Assembly (NCBI GenBank): GCA_009667805.1
Contig: CM019064.1
Coordinates: forward strand, 106,676,328-106,740,327
DNA: 64,000 nucleotides
Direction of reading: 5' to 3'
Source of the DNA: Leptobrachium leishanense
Lineage: Eukaryota > Chordata > Amphibia > Anura > Megophryidae
This document shows positions 1 through 11,498 of this stretch, one piece after another. Positions within the stretch are counted from its first letter, which is position 1, and each line of letters opens with the position of its first letter. A program made the translations under genes and the position numbers. The notes beneath the pieces were generated by a model that did not search any database, was not told the origin of the DNA, and saw nothing but the letters and a program-made list of their open reading frames with translations.

Positions 1-330
1 TCCATGAAGGTAAAGATTTTCCAGCAGGGGCATGGATTGTATCATGTTGGCTGGGAGTGTTTGGATCATATTATCTGATAAATACAGGTGTTTTAATGTT
101 GACTGTCTGAAGTAATCCAAGAAATTAAAAGTGCAGAATGTATTGGCATGAAGCTGCTGCAGCAAATTCCCTTCCAAGTGAATCAGTCTTAAAGACGTTA
201 ATCCGTGAAAAGCATTGGGGTGTATAAACTCGATTTTATTGTGGTCGACGTGTAATCTTGTTAAACTAGAAAGCCCATGAAATGTATGACTGGTAATTAC
301 TTTGAGTTTGTTGTAGCTCATTTTAAACAC
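1..330 (-). CDS. mxra5: MXRA5 exon with leucine-rich repeats (partial, continues off the left edge)
   Basis: Read on the minus strand from 330 down to 1 this is 110 codons open throughout, starting VFKMSYNKLKVITSHTF and continuing GLSSLTRLHVDHNKIEFIHP, then LRLIHLEGNLLQQL and LKHLYLSDNMIQTLP, ending at LENLYLHG. These are successive LxxLxLxxNxI leucine-rich repeats, residues about 111-220 of the protein. The wording matches the corresponding MXRA5 exon, including the unusual FLDYFRxST segment between repeats. The acceptor is clear: a T-rich tract then 'tatcctgtag' at 340-331. Phase is 0, agreeing with the donor at 4014. No stop or frameshift is present, so this is a live exon. MXRA5 is a secreted extracellular-matrix proteoglycan-like protein with an N-terminal LRR block and many C-terminal Ig domains; the remainder lies outside the window to the left. 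Confidence 0.93.
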   Translation of the reverse strand, partial: MFKMSYNKLKVITSHTFHGLSSLTRLHVDHNKIEFIHPNAFHGLTSLRLIHLEGNLLQQLHANTFCTFNFLDYFRQSTLKHLYLSDNMIQTLPANMIQSMPLLENLYLHG

Positions 331-1590
331 CTACAGGATAAAAAGAGAAGAGTAGAAATCATTATTCTGAAATGCAATCAGAGAACAGAGAAATTAGAAT
401 ACATTTTGCCATTAAAAAGTGATTTATTCAAAATACTGAAATGCAAAGTATATAGCGTTTGTTCTAACGACGATTATAATAAACGTGTTAAATTTTGCTT
501 AACATTTAAGTTCAAAATGGTTTTCTACACATATTATGCAAATGTGTATTTTTGGTCTACATCAGTGTTTCCCAAACAAAAAATTTTTTTTTGTTTTTTT
601 TCCAGGAAAACCTTAAAAAACCATTAATGTGTGATATGTTCTTTTACAATGGTATATAATATGTCTAATATAGATTTAATACCATATCATAACATTAGGA
701 CCTTAATGAAAAACTTCTGAGACTTTATTTAAAGTCTTAAACCATTACAAGTTCTCTGACTTAAAGACAAGCAAATCATGGAATACAATTCAAGTAACAC
801 GTCTCAATGCAATACTCAGACAACAAAAATATACATTTCAGCTGCAGGGAAAAGGCTTCAGTTTAGCTTGATTGGGAGCTCCATCTTGTACCTCCTACAC
901 TGCTTGTTGGGATACAGTTGATGATAGTTTCTATCTTCCCAGGCCTTAATTGACAGTTAAGAGGTTAATGTTTTCCCTATTTGATCCCTGTTAATGTTCT
1001 CTCCAGTACAGTCTGGAATTCTGAAAAACATATCCCTCCTGCAACATGGTCTCTGCACAACACAACCTCTGACACCTCCAGCATCTCGCTTCCTGCAGAT
1101 TCCTGCATCTTCTGCTGCTGCTGTGAAAGAATCTGCTCTATGTTTGCTAATATTCATACCAAAGCAAGAAACAAACTGACCTGTGAAAAGGGAGAAACGC
1201 TTGTTTCAATCCGTGCAAACCTTACATTTTTAAAAGTCAATGAGAAAAATGACAAATATGGAGAGGAAGAAGAAAAAGAAAATGAGATTAAATTGCATGA
1301 ATTGTATATTTACAGTTTTGTTTCCTTTTCTCTATTTTTTTAAAGCACCAATCGAAAGTTACACCCCAACATGAAGCTTAAATATTGATGTATCCATATC
1401 CTACAGGCACATATAATCGAGTTACTTCCTTTTGCTATTGGTGCTAAGGGGCAAATTTGATATAGAAATATATATATTTCTATATTTTTTATGTTGATGG
1501 TTTCTTGCTTTTATTGTTGCTCTTCAGGAAACTGAGGGGTGGTTACTTGTTCTCATAGCTGTTACTTCTTCTCATACTATCACATACAGT
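331..1590. other. MXRA5 intron sequence, no recognised element
   Basis: AT-rich intron between the LRR exon and the LINE fragment. Short runs of T and A occur (about 585-605). A possible hAT fragment beginning 'cagtgtttcccaaac' lies near 567. Nothing else was recognised; small reading frames here show no coding character. Confidence 0.6.
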
Positions 1591-1990
1591 CCTTGCTTGT
1601 TATTCCATTTGAAACAAATCCTTATCCTTACCTACAAAACCCTCACTAACTCAGCGCCCCACTACCTGTCCTCACTAATCACCAAATACACCCCAGCCCG
1701 CTCCCTAAGGTCAAACAGTGACCTGCGCCTAGCTTCTCCCCGCATCACCTCTTCCCATGATAGACTGCAGGACTTCACACGCGCAGCCCCCACTCACTGG
1801 AACGCTCTCCCTCGTACTGTCAGACTTTCCCCTAACTTCTCTTCCTTCAAACGCTCCTTAAAACGTTCCTATTTAGGGAAGCCTACCACCCAACTCACTG
1901 ACACAACCATCATTCTATTTGTCCCCAGTCTCACTCTGCTCCCAGCGGCCAATGCAGTAGGTCAGGCCAGTGTTCTTACCACAGGATGAG
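1590..1990 (+). pseudogene. 5'-truncated non-LTR retrotransposon: C-terminal tail of the reverse-transcriptase ORF
   Basis: An in-frame stretch (ATG at 1597, stop at 1989) reads LTYKTLTNSAPHYLSSLI, YTPARSLRSNSDLRLASPR, AAPTHWNALPRTVRL, then SFKRSLKRSYLG. This is the standard C-terminal end of the RT polyprotein in CR1/L2/Rex-type LINEs: the APxYLxxLI, YxPxRxLRS and WNxLPxxxR blocks followed by SFKxxLKxxL. No RT catalytic motif or endonuclease is present, so this is a 5'-truncated insertion, the usual outcome of target-primed reverse transcription. It lies on the strand opposite the host gene. A longer copy of a related LINE is at about 43.4-45.6 kb. Confidence 0.8.
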
Positions 1991-2160
1991 AGGTCTTTTT
2001 AAATTGTTTTCCAATAAACATAGGATTCTTTAAGATATGCCCGTGAGTGCATCCCGATTTGTGGAAGTATATGTTAATCAGCGGGATACCATTGTATCGC
2101 GGCAAAGAAGCATTGAAGGAAATTTAAAGGCAGAGAGGCAGAATGCAGAAAAGGTGGGAC

Positions 2161-2162
2161 TA

Positions 2163-2200
<38 letters not shown>
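2161..2200. repeat. (TA)n microsatellite
   Basis: About 17 consecutive TA units in an intron of MXRA5, bounded by 'tatacta' on the left and 'tgtatattc' on the right. Confidence 0.95.
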
Positions 2201-2202
<2 letters not shown>

Positions 2203-2321
2203 TCATGTGCAGCATTGCTGGATCATTTAGTTCTGTAAGTTTGCACATCACCAAGCTTTGGCAGGAATGGTTGCATAGCGATAGCGAGCAGGGAAATGGG
2301 CAAGAGAACATTTTGCTACAC

Positions 2322-2460
2322 CAGGGATATCAAACTCCGGATCCCCCAGATGTTGATGGTCTACAATTCCCAGAATTCTTTGAATGTAAAAGTATGGACA
2401 TAGAATCATTGGAGCTGTAGTTCAGAAACATCTGGGGGGGCCCAGAGTTTGACAGCCTTG
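2322..2460. mobile_element. hAT miniature element (139 bp) with perfect 8-bp TSD
   Basis: Ends are 'cagggatatcaaactc' and 'gagtttgacagccttg', inverted relative to each other. An 8-bp duplication TGCTACAC flanks it (2314-2321 and 2461-2468). TIR start CAGGG plus 8-bp TSD is diagnostic of hAT. The interior is itself palindromic ('ctacaattcccagaattctttg' type core, split here by position) and has no coding capacity. A diverged relative lies at 4185-4317. Confidence 0.9.
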
Positions 2461-2906
2461 TGCTACACCAACTGCCAGAAGTCCACAATTCTCCCTATAA
2501 TGACAACTCCAGGGCTGTCAGCTGGTATGAGTTATAGAGGCTAACAAGCTACATTATACTGCTTTAACATAAGTAAGAGAAAATCATGTCTAATGTAGAG
2601 TTGGTAAAGCTGGCTACAAACAACACATATGTTTGTGTATACATGCTAGCGTTTTACCATACAGAAATCATTGTAGCTAACAAAACTAAATATAATTTTA
2701 CCAATGCATTAGAGAAGTTTAGAGAAATTCAATACCTTCTTCTGCTGTTTTCATCTTTGAAGTGTTTTAAAGTTCAAAAGGTTTTAAAAATGACATAATG
2801 CATTGATATGCATTGATATATAACATGCAATTCTAAGATATACATTACATTTTCAGTTCCTATTTACAGACTGCAAATCAAATAGAATTATCTCCAGGCT
2901 CTAGAC

Positions 2907-3070
2907 CAGTGTTTCCCAACCCTGGTCCTCAGGACCCTCTAACAGGCCAGATTTTGCGGATCGCTTTGGCGAAATGCAGACTGAAACCTGCAATAACTGA
3001 GCAGCTAATCATATCACCTGTGCTGTGCTTCAGATATCTGGAAAACCTGACCTGTCAGCGGGTCCTGAGT
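2907..3070. mobile_element. Truncated hAT-type miniature element
   Basis: Begins 'cagtgtttcccaaccctgg' and carries the complementary 'gacctgtcagcgggtcctga' near its right side, but the closing inverted end is absent because hairpin-chain sequence begins at about 3070. No flanking duplication can be shown. Confidence 0.55.
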
Positions 3071-3683
3071 GAGCGTTAGCGTTAGCCCAAGTATTTACCG
3101 CATATTTTAATCCAACGCTAATGGGTTAAGTAACCCGTTAGCGTTTGGTATCTTGCGCTTTGCAGTGCAAGGTTACTGTACTTTGCACTCACTATACTTA
3201 ACATGGGGAACGCAAAGTGTTAATCAGCGTTAGGATTACAAAGTCTTAATGCTGATTAACGTCCGGCTGCGGTTAACAAAAAGTTAACCAGAGCCAGGAC
3301 TTGGTGCTAACGGATTCCGCTTCTGCAGAATCCATAACACCATCCAGAAACCCCCCAAAATATTCACTATACTTACCTCCTGTCCCACGGTGAAGACTGC
3401 GGCTCTGTCTGCCTCCTCAGTCCGGCGGGAGCAGGGAAAGACTGGGGGAAAAGTCCCCCCCCAGTCTCCCCCTGCGTATCACTATGCTGACATGTGACCA
3501 CCGGTGGCTGTTTCAATGGAGTCCTATGGACTCCATTGAGAGGATGCGTGCAGCTGCGCTTAGCGCTGCCATGCGCATCCCGGGGCTTAGCGCCTGTAAA
3601 CAATGCAGGCAGATATTTTTGACACCTGCATTGTAATCTAGCGCTAAAAAGTGGGTTTTAGCGCTAGGATCGTAATTTAGCCC
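3070..3683 (-). mobile_element. Hairpin-chain element copy 1 (minus orientation, one end eroded)
   Basis: Shares the ordered hairpins of copy 2 in reverse: 'gctaatgggttaag/taacccgttagc' (about 3117), the 'gttaatcagcgttagg' stem (about 3219) closing on 'cttaatgctgattaac', and 'gggggaaaagtccccccccag' (about 3442). It also carries 'ggagtcctatggactcc' (about 3518) and the terminal stem with 'gctaaaaagtgggttttagc'. The right end '...cgtaatttagccc' matches the family terminus. No coding capacity. Confidence 0.8.
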
Positions 3684-3764
3684 ACTCTGTTTTAATATAT
3701 TCTTACGCATCCAAAAGGAGAATAAGGAAAATTATCGTTGGCTCTTATTTTCTCAGATTACTTA

Positions 3765-3945
3765 CAGGGCTATTCAGAAAGAGGTGAAAACCAGGAGAAT
3801 GACTGGAGAATTGAAAATTCCAGGTCAGAATAGTCAAACCAGAAAAATTCTCCCATTAATCTCACTTTGTAAACTGCCTATTTGGTCTAGATTGTTCATT
3901 CTCCTGGCAATTCTCAAGGTTTTCACCTCTCTCTCAATAACCTTG
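3765..3945. mobile_element. Short palindromic MITE, 'CAGGGTTATTCAGAG' family, copy 1
   Basis: About 180 bp whose two halves fold back: 'gaggtgaaaaccaggagaat' on the left and 'ttttcacctc' with 'attctcctgg' on the right, with ends 'cagggctattcag' and 'ctcaataaccttg'. Related copies are at 50634-50815 and 62160-62335. Confidence 0.8.
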
Positions 3946-4014
3946 ATAATTTAAGCTTACCCATACACCCGTAACTTAAAATTTGCAATTTCAACTAATA
4001 AATTAGTCTGTTAC

Positions 4015-4144
4015 CTGTAAAGAAATCAGATCTTTAAAAGCACCATTAGGAATGTTGTGGACATCATTGCTGTGAATCAAAAGCATCTCCAGTTTTGCTA
4101 GTCCTGTGAATGAATCCTCGGCTACAGTCTGGATGCTATTGAAC
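4015..4144 (-). CDS. mxra5: MXRA5 exon, first leucine-rich repeat
   Basis: On the minus strand an acceptor 'tttgtttcag' precedes 4144 and a donor 'CAG|gtaa' follows 4015. With the GG left over from the upstream exon, the 130 bases encode (G)FNSIQTVAEDSFTGLAKLE and then MLLIHSNDVHNIPNGAF and KDLISLQ, residues about 67-110. This is one full LRR plus the start of the next, and it aligns without gaps to the second coding exon of MXRA5. Entry phase is 2 and exit phase 0, so it joins both neighbours in frame. It lies between introns of about 0.74 kb (right) and 3.7 kb (left). A hAT-type miniature element sits only about 40 bases upstream of the acceptor. Too short and intron-bounded to be seen as a free reading frame. 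Confidence 0.93.
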
Positions 4145-4184
4145 CTGAAACAAAAGACCAATAATGAGCTAATATGCATTAGAT

Positions 4185-4317
4185 GAGTGATGTCAAACTC
4201 CAGCCTCCAGATGTTTATTACCTATAATTCACCGAATTCTTTGAATACATTAGATGGCCAGGTAATTAGGGGAGTTGTAGTTGAGCAAAATCTGGGGGCT
4301 GAAGTTTGACATCCTTG
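4185..4317. mobile_element. hAT miniature element relative, close to an MXRA5 splice acceptor
   Basis: Ends 'gtgatgtcaaactccag' and 'gaagtttgacatccttg' match the 2322 element (TGTCAAACTC ends). Flanking 8-mers do not match, so the TSD has decayed or the ends are trimmed. It lies about 40 bases upstream (minus-strand sense) of the acceptor of the 4015-4144 exon. Confidence 0.7.
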
Positions 4318-4883
4318 TATAAAAATTATATGATTATTTTAAAAGATTCTATCTTATCCAGCAATCATTATCAAGTGGAAAAGGGGTTCAACGCGTTTTG
4401 CATTATGTAGCAATATACTAAATACAGTTGAATTTATTATCTTTTTTCTCTGATTTATGATTTTACAGATGATTTAGTTATATGGCAACTGGTTAGTTGT
4501 AAACACTGTCCATGACCTTGTCCAAAAGCTAGGGTACATCACATAACAGATATCACTATTGAAACTTTGTAAGTTCCACGTTGTCTACAAACTCAAAGGA
4601 TTTATTCATAAAAATAATTTTGGCTTTATTAACAACCTCCGAGAAGAGCCGCAGCACAGTAGGACATAAATTTATCTTCAAGAATAATAGAAGCAGCATT
4701 AAAGGTTTTGTTTTGACAAGTGCCGAGACTGTTTCATGCATATTTACTCTTAATGCGCAAATATGCACACGGGTAATCACCCGTAACCGTATGATATAAA
4801 GTCAATTCAACATCTGCACAGTATCAGCTAGTAATTTATAACAATGCTGTAGTTGCATAAGAAAATAACATTTTGGCACCTAC

Positions 4884-5091
4884 CCTAAATTGATTCTTTC
4901 CACATGTTTCGGTATCCTTGCTGGCACTGCGGTGAGGGATCGAAACGTGCAGTGGACTTCAGAGTTTATGTAACAGGCACACGATTGAGGGCAGGACAAC
5001 GCGTTTTGAGGCAATCTTAGAAGTAGAAAAATGGCAGGGAACATCCAAATATTTACCCCATACATCTTGATTAAAGTCTTCATATTTATTA
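4884..5091 (-). CDS. mxra5: MXRA5 first coding exon: signal peptide and LRRNT cap
   Basis: On the minus strand a strong pyrimidine tract and 'cctaaacag' (5100-5092) is followed by 8 bases of 5' UTR and ATG at 5083. The 66 codons give a hydrophobic leader (residues 8-29, core IFLLLRLPQNALS) with likely cleavage before Cys31. The LRRNT cysteines follow: Cys31, 35, 37 and 45 (CPQSCACY...VHC), then FRSLTAVPARIPKHVERINL. This is nearly residue-for-residue the MXRA5 N terminus, where the SEVHCTFRSL segment is distinctive. The donor is GG|gtag at 4883. Met1 was chosen as the first in-frame ATG; Met7 or Met14 are alternatives that would keep a usable leader. Because a splice acceptor lies 8 bases before the ATG, an upstream non-coding exon must exist. 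Confidence 0.94.
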
Positions 5092-5170
5092 CTGTTTAGG
5101 AAGAAAAAGAAACTGGTGTTAAATAAAGCATTGACTGGACATATTACTAAAACCCTAGCTGTAAAATAGT

Positions 5171-5892
5171 GGCCCATATTACAAACTTCACGCTAAAACG
5201 AGGACGCTAAGGAGAAAAACCTGTGCCTGCAGTATTCTCCTTAGCCTCCTGTTTTAGCGTGATATTATGGTGCAGGCGCTAATCCAGCAGCCTGCACCGT
5301 AACCTGGCGCTAAGCTTCAGGATGTTTTCGGCAGCACTAAGCACCACCAGGATCATCCCCTCCATGGAGTCCATTGGACTCTACTGAGGCTAACACTGCC
5401 AGTCACATGACCTGCAGGATCTCACTTCGTGAGATCTGGCAGGTCAGCATAGTGTTCTACAGAGGGAGACTGGGGGTATTTTTTCCCCCAGTCTCTCACT
5501 GCCCTCGGCGGCAAGAAGAGGCGGATCGAGCTGCCGCTCTCGCTGCGGGATGGAAGGTGAGTATGTGATTTTTGGGGTGGATTTTCTGCTGGTGCTAATG
5601 GATTCCGCAGAAGCGGAATCAGTTAGCACTAGGTCTTAGTTGTGGTTAACCTTTGAGTTAACCACAGTGTGACGGTAATTAGCGTTAGGACTTTGTAATC
5701 TTAAAGCTAATGAAGACTTTGCGCTCCCCATGTTAAGCATACGGAGCGCAAAGCACAGTAAGGCCGCGCTGAAAAGCGCAAGATCTGATTCGCTAACGGC
5801 TTTTTTAACCCATTAGCTTTTGGATTGTAATATGGTGCGCCTGCGCTAGGGCGACCAGAGCTAATGTTAGCGTTAGGATTGTAATCGGGCCC
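5171..5892 (+). mobile_element. Hairpin-chain element copy 2 (best-preserved, 722 bp, TSD AGT)
   Basis: Termini GGCCCATATTACAA and 'ttgtaatcgggccc' form imperfect TIRs. The 3-bp flank AGT is duplicated (5168-5170 and 5893-5895), which fits a PIF/Harbinger-type element. The interior is a near-continuous row of stem-loops: 5188-5262 (stem with TCACGCTAAAAC and GTTTTAGCGTGA), 5269-5298, 5366-5382, 5409-5445 (GATCTCAC/GTGAGATC), 5463-5497 (GACTGGGGG/CCCCCAGTC) and 5592-5629. Further stems are 5641-5666 (TGTGGTTAAC/GTTAACCACA), 5717-5753 (CTTTGCGCTCC/GGAGCGCAAAG), 5766-5778 and 5791-5817. The same order recurs in copies 1, 4, 5 and 6. No ORF of any family is seen. Confidence 0.88.
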
Positions 5893-5895
5893 AGT

Positions 5896-6818
5896 GTATT
5901 TAAACAGTTAATTACAAAGAAATACATAAGTAGCTTAAGTCATATTTCAATGATGCAAGCCACTCAATTTTGGACTTTGCGAGCAAAGTTCATGTGCTGC
6001 AGATAACACAAGAAGACTCTCAGATCTCAGGTGGATTAGAAGTAGTTTGAGTGCACAATACAAGCATGGAGTCAGTACAGACACTAAACTGATAAAAAAA
6101 GGGTTCACAGACTTTACTTTGGAATGACTCACTAAAGGTAGTCAATAAATAATGGGTAGGAATCAGGAATTTATTTATTTAGCATGATTGATTTCTGTAA
6201 AGGTCAAAAAGTCAAATTTTACTTCTGGTTTGGCTTGGCCTGGTTATGTCTACTGGCATTAACATCAATACAAGAGCACTGGGAAAAAATAGTTAACAAA
6301 ATACTGAAAGTGATATTCTATTAGGGTTCCGTTCATCATGAATCATGATTTTCTTTACGTCTTTGAAAAGATTTGATAAACTGTAAAAGCCAAAATGTAA
6401 ATGAAGGGAATGAATAAATATTTGCAGTTTTACAGTCAAGATTACTGATTTTTTGCCTTTTCACTACCTATGATACCATCCACTTTTCTCCAGAAATCCA
6501 TAGTCCAAGCTTGCAGACACTGTAACACTATTTCATAAACACAGTATGTGTCCCCCAAGCTTCATATTTAACATATAGATATGGATATAATGGATCTTCA
6601 ATGGATAAAGGATCCTTTTCAGTGTTATCACAGAAGGCAACATGGGGACCATATCCTTTTCTTGTACAATGCCTTTTTCTTGAAGATAGTGTGAAGGTCA
6701 TGCGTGTTCTTTGTAAATCAGAGGATGCCAGTGACATGCAAATGGACAACCATACAATCTGGTAAATAATATACTTTTAGTCATGAGGTCAGCATGTGTG
6801 TATTGCTGAGACCAAAGA
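5896..6818. other. Intergenic/intronic sequence, nothing recognised
   Basis: AT-rich single-copy-looking DNA between a hairpin-chain element and the next MITE. No motif, exon or repeat was recognised. Confidence 0.55.
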
Positions 6819-7662
6819 GGTTATTCAGAGGGCACTGACATGTCACCGACATTTCGGTGCTCTCTCGTTACCTGCACTTCAGGGAATCAAATTCCCCCGA
6901 CCCTGTGGTGAATTCAGCATTCAATGCAGGGTCCCCGAAGTACATGGAAAATCCAACGCAAAACCACCGAATCGGGGAAAAAAAATGATGCAAAACCCCC
7001 AAAATTTTCAGATCCGATCTGATAAGCTGCCGAAAACCCTTTGAACATGTCCAAAAAAAAGCTGACGATCCACCGAACACAGCTCCGACCAGCCGCCGGA
7101 AAAAGACAACAAGCCGACAAACGGGCTAAAACCCCCCCCCAAAACATAAAACAACAGAAACGTTCAAAATTTTAAACTATGGGACAAAAGTGACTGGAAT
7201 TAGCATATAAGGTCCTATATAATAAATAATAATAAAAAAATTCTGTTCCAAAAAAAAACCCGCTGTTTAAAAAAAAGGAAAACAAAATATTGCCAAAAAA
7301 AATCCCGAAGAGTGCCTAAAGAAAAAACAGAGTATTTTTGCTGCAGATTAAAAGAACAAATGGTTTAATAGATATTGAATAAAAAACAGGGATATTTTAA
7401 CAATGAAAGTTATGGGATTCGCCTGATTAAACCTGCCGAATGAAACCACCGAACATCAGGCCATTTCACTGACATTTCTCTGCTGTTCGGTGTTCTCTGA
7501 AATGGTTAACCATTGCTTCTCTATGGGGGAGTTCACTGCTGTCGAACAGGCACCGTATATTAACCAAAATTTGAATAGCCGAATGGCCCCGAAAATGCAC
7601 TATGTGGGGAAATTCACCACTCGTGCAATTTTGGGGCCAGTTTGGCTCTCTCTGAATAACCC
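6819..7662 (+). mobile_element. MITE of the 'GGTTATTCAGAG' family, copy a
   Basis: Left end 'ggttattcagagggcac' and right end 'ctctctgaataacc' are inverted. Subterminal direct features include 'cattcaatgcagggtccccg' and 'ccgaacatcagg'. The interior is A/T-rich with the shared module '...gcagattaaaagaacaaatggtttaatagatattgaat'-type sequence (about 7340-7380). About 0.84 kb, no coding capacity. Same family as 18519, 32507, 36106, 38782 and 56671. Confidence 0.75.
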
Positions 7663-8484
7663 TGCATATATTTCTCACACATTTTTCACCTTTTAGTTAT
7701 CAATAGCTTTTGATACATTAATAACTGTCTTACAACATGGGCAGAAAAGATATCTCAAGCATGACCATATACTCTATCCTAACGTGAAATAGTGTAATTC
7801 ATTTTTATTACTTTCTTAAGAATATTTTAGTTTTCTACTTTGAGTGTTATTTATAAAAATGTCATTGCTTGCCAAGGTTCCACTGGCAAAAATCAACATT
7901 ATTGCAATGGCGACAAACACCAGCATTTCATAAAAGAAGTCCAAATAGTGGCAAGAAAAGCTTCACTGTGAAGCTTCTCCCTGCTTCTGTTTAGATACAC
8001 CTTTTGCGAAACACCAGCAGTTGTCGCTGTTGCAGCATCGGTGTCTTACACCAGTGTTTGTCAAACTTGAAATTTAAATAACTCCCTAAGGTTATGATTT
8101 TAGGAGTATAAGATTTAGTATAATGATTTTAGGAGTATAAGATTTATAGAAAAGCTGAATTACGCAACCAGTTTATTACTTGCTCATCGTTTACAAATAT
8201 ACAAGCAAGAGAATCGTCTTCATGCAAGCATTTACGGCTTAAAGATAAATAACCATCATAAATTATAATGAATCATCTTTGTGTCCCATATCAGCATTGT
8301 AAACATAACTAAAAACACTGGCCACACAGTCTGTTCCCTTAAATGAATAGTAATAAATATTATTAATATTAAACAAACATTTGTTTAGTGGTATGTATTT
8401 GAGGATTATTAAATCATAGATAAGCAATCTCGCATAGTAAAAATTGATTTGGTAATATTAATCTGTACTCAGTTTATCACTATA
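7663..8484. other. No recognised feature
   Basis: AT-rich stretch with a local tandem duplication of 'gattttaggagtataagattta' type sequence around 8097-8140. Nothing else was recognised. Confidence 0.55.
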
Positions 8485-8486
8485 TA

Positions 8487-9711
8487 CACTATATTGCCAA
8501 AAGTATTCGCTCACCCATCCAAATAATCAGAATCAGGTGTTCCAATAACTTCCATGGCCACAGGTGTATAAAATCAAGCACCTAGGCATGCAGACTGTTT
8601 TTACAAACATTTGTGAAAAAATAGGTCGTTCTCAGGAGCTCAGTGAGTTCCAACATGGAACTGTGATAGGATGCCTCCTGTGCAACAAATCCAGTCGTAA
8701 AATTTCCTCGGCTCCTAAATATTCTACAGTCAACTGTCAGCTGTATTATAAGAACGTGGACGTGTGTGGGAACGACAGCAACTCAGCCACGAAGTAGTAG
8801 GCCACGTTAACTAACGGAGCGGGGTCAGCGGATGCTGAGGCGCATTGTGCGAAGAGGTCACCAACTTTCTGCAGAGTCAATCGCTACAGACCTCCAAACT
8901 TCATGTGGCCTTCAGATTAGCTCAAGAACAGCGTGCAGAAAGCTTCATGGAATAGCTTTCCATGGCCGAGCAGCTGCATCCAAGCCATACATCACCAAGT
9001 GCAATGCAAAGCGTCGGATGCAGTGGTGTAAAACATGCCGCCACTGGACTCTAGAGCAGTGGAGACACATTCTCTGGAGTGGCAACTCGCGCTTCTCCAT
9101 CTGGCAATCTGATGGACGAGACTGGGTTTGGTGGTTGCCAGAAGAACAGTACTTGTCTGACTGCATTGTGCCAAGTGTAAAGTTTGGTGGAGGGGGGATT
9201 ATGGTGTGGGGTTGTTTTTCAGGAGCTGGGCTTGGCCTTTTAGTTCCAGTGAAAGGAACTCTGAATGCTTCAGCATACCAAGACATTTTGGACAATTCCA
9301 TGCTCCCAACTTTGTGGGAACAGTTTGGAGCTGGCCCCTTCCTCTTCCAACATGACTGTGCACCAGTGCACAAAGCAAGGTCCATAAAGACATGGATGAC
9401 AGAGTCTGGTGTGGATGAACTTGACTGGCCTGCACAGAGTCCTGATATCAACCCGATAGAACACCTTTGAGATGAATTAGAGTGGAGACTGACAGTGTGT
9501 GACCTCACAAATGCGCTTCTGGAAGAATGGTCAAAAATTCCCATAAACACACTCCTAAACCTTGTGGACAGCCTTCCCAGAAGAGTTGAAGCTGTTATAG
9601 CTGCAAAGGGTGGACCGACGTCATATTGAACCCTATGGATTAGGAATGGGATGTCTCTTAAGTTCATATGCGAGTCAAGGCAGGTGAGCGAATAATTTTG
9701 GCAATATAGTG
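8487..9711 (+). mobile_element. Tc1-like transposon, family 1 (1.2 kb), TA-flanked
   Basis: TIR 'cactatattgccaaaagtat' on the left and the inverted 'ttggcaatatagtg' on the right. TA dinucleotides flank at 8485-8486 and 9712-9713. It carries one dead transposase. The right-hand TA is simultaneously the left TA of the adjoining Tc1 family 2 element. Confidence 0.92.
8600..9629 (+). pseudogene. Tc1-like transposase, family 1, inactivated
   Basis: From 8832 to the natural end SY-stop at 9627 the frame is continuous except for TGA at 9468, where a Trp codon stands in related proteins (NPIEHL[stop]DELE). The N-terminal paired-type helix-turn-helix (8600-8830) is broken by stops and a frame change, although VIGCLLCNKSSRKISS remains legible. 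C-terminal landmarks are [33 protein letters not shown] (second catalytic Asp), [13 protein letters not shown] (catalytic Glu, DD34E spacing) and AVIAAKGGPTSY. The first catalytic Asp is gone: the usual WSDES reads WSGNS (GGC at 9081). The copy therefore could not catalyse transposition even without the stop. Confidence 0.92.
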
Positions 9712-9713
9712 TA

Positions 9714-11335
<1,622 letters not shown>

Positions 11336-11337
11336 TA

Positions 11338-11490
11338 TATGTGGCGCTATAGAAATAAATTATGTTTACAGTGAATATTGTTTTGAGTTTCTGAGGTAAA
11401 AGAAATTGTTACATTCCATTTTGTCCTTCATGTCAATACCCAAGAAAGCTGTCTAGTTACAGTTACAAGCATTTCTAAAGCGCCAACAGA
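11338..11490. repeat. Dispersed repeat interrupted by a hAT (left part)
   Basis: 'tttctaaagcgccaacagattccttag' continues, after the hAT insertion, as 'ttccttagcgctgtacaatg...gagcttacaatctaag' at 12143 onward. The same wording in decayed form is at about 62950-63062 ('tatagcacccacagtttccg', 'gagcttacaatctagagg'). This resembles the 3' region of LINE-derived repeats in frogs and fish; exact family not assigned. Confidence 0.5.
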
Positions 11491-11498
11491 TTCCTTAG

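Noticed and set aside
277..627. 116-codon plus-strand frame overlapping the MXRA5 exon
   Set aside because: Antisense to a well-supported exon and its intron; no recognisable motif.
8945..9667. 240-codon open frame on the minus strand
   Set aside because: Lies wholly antisense to the Tc1 family 1 transposase; a mirror of the coding strand with no domain of its own.
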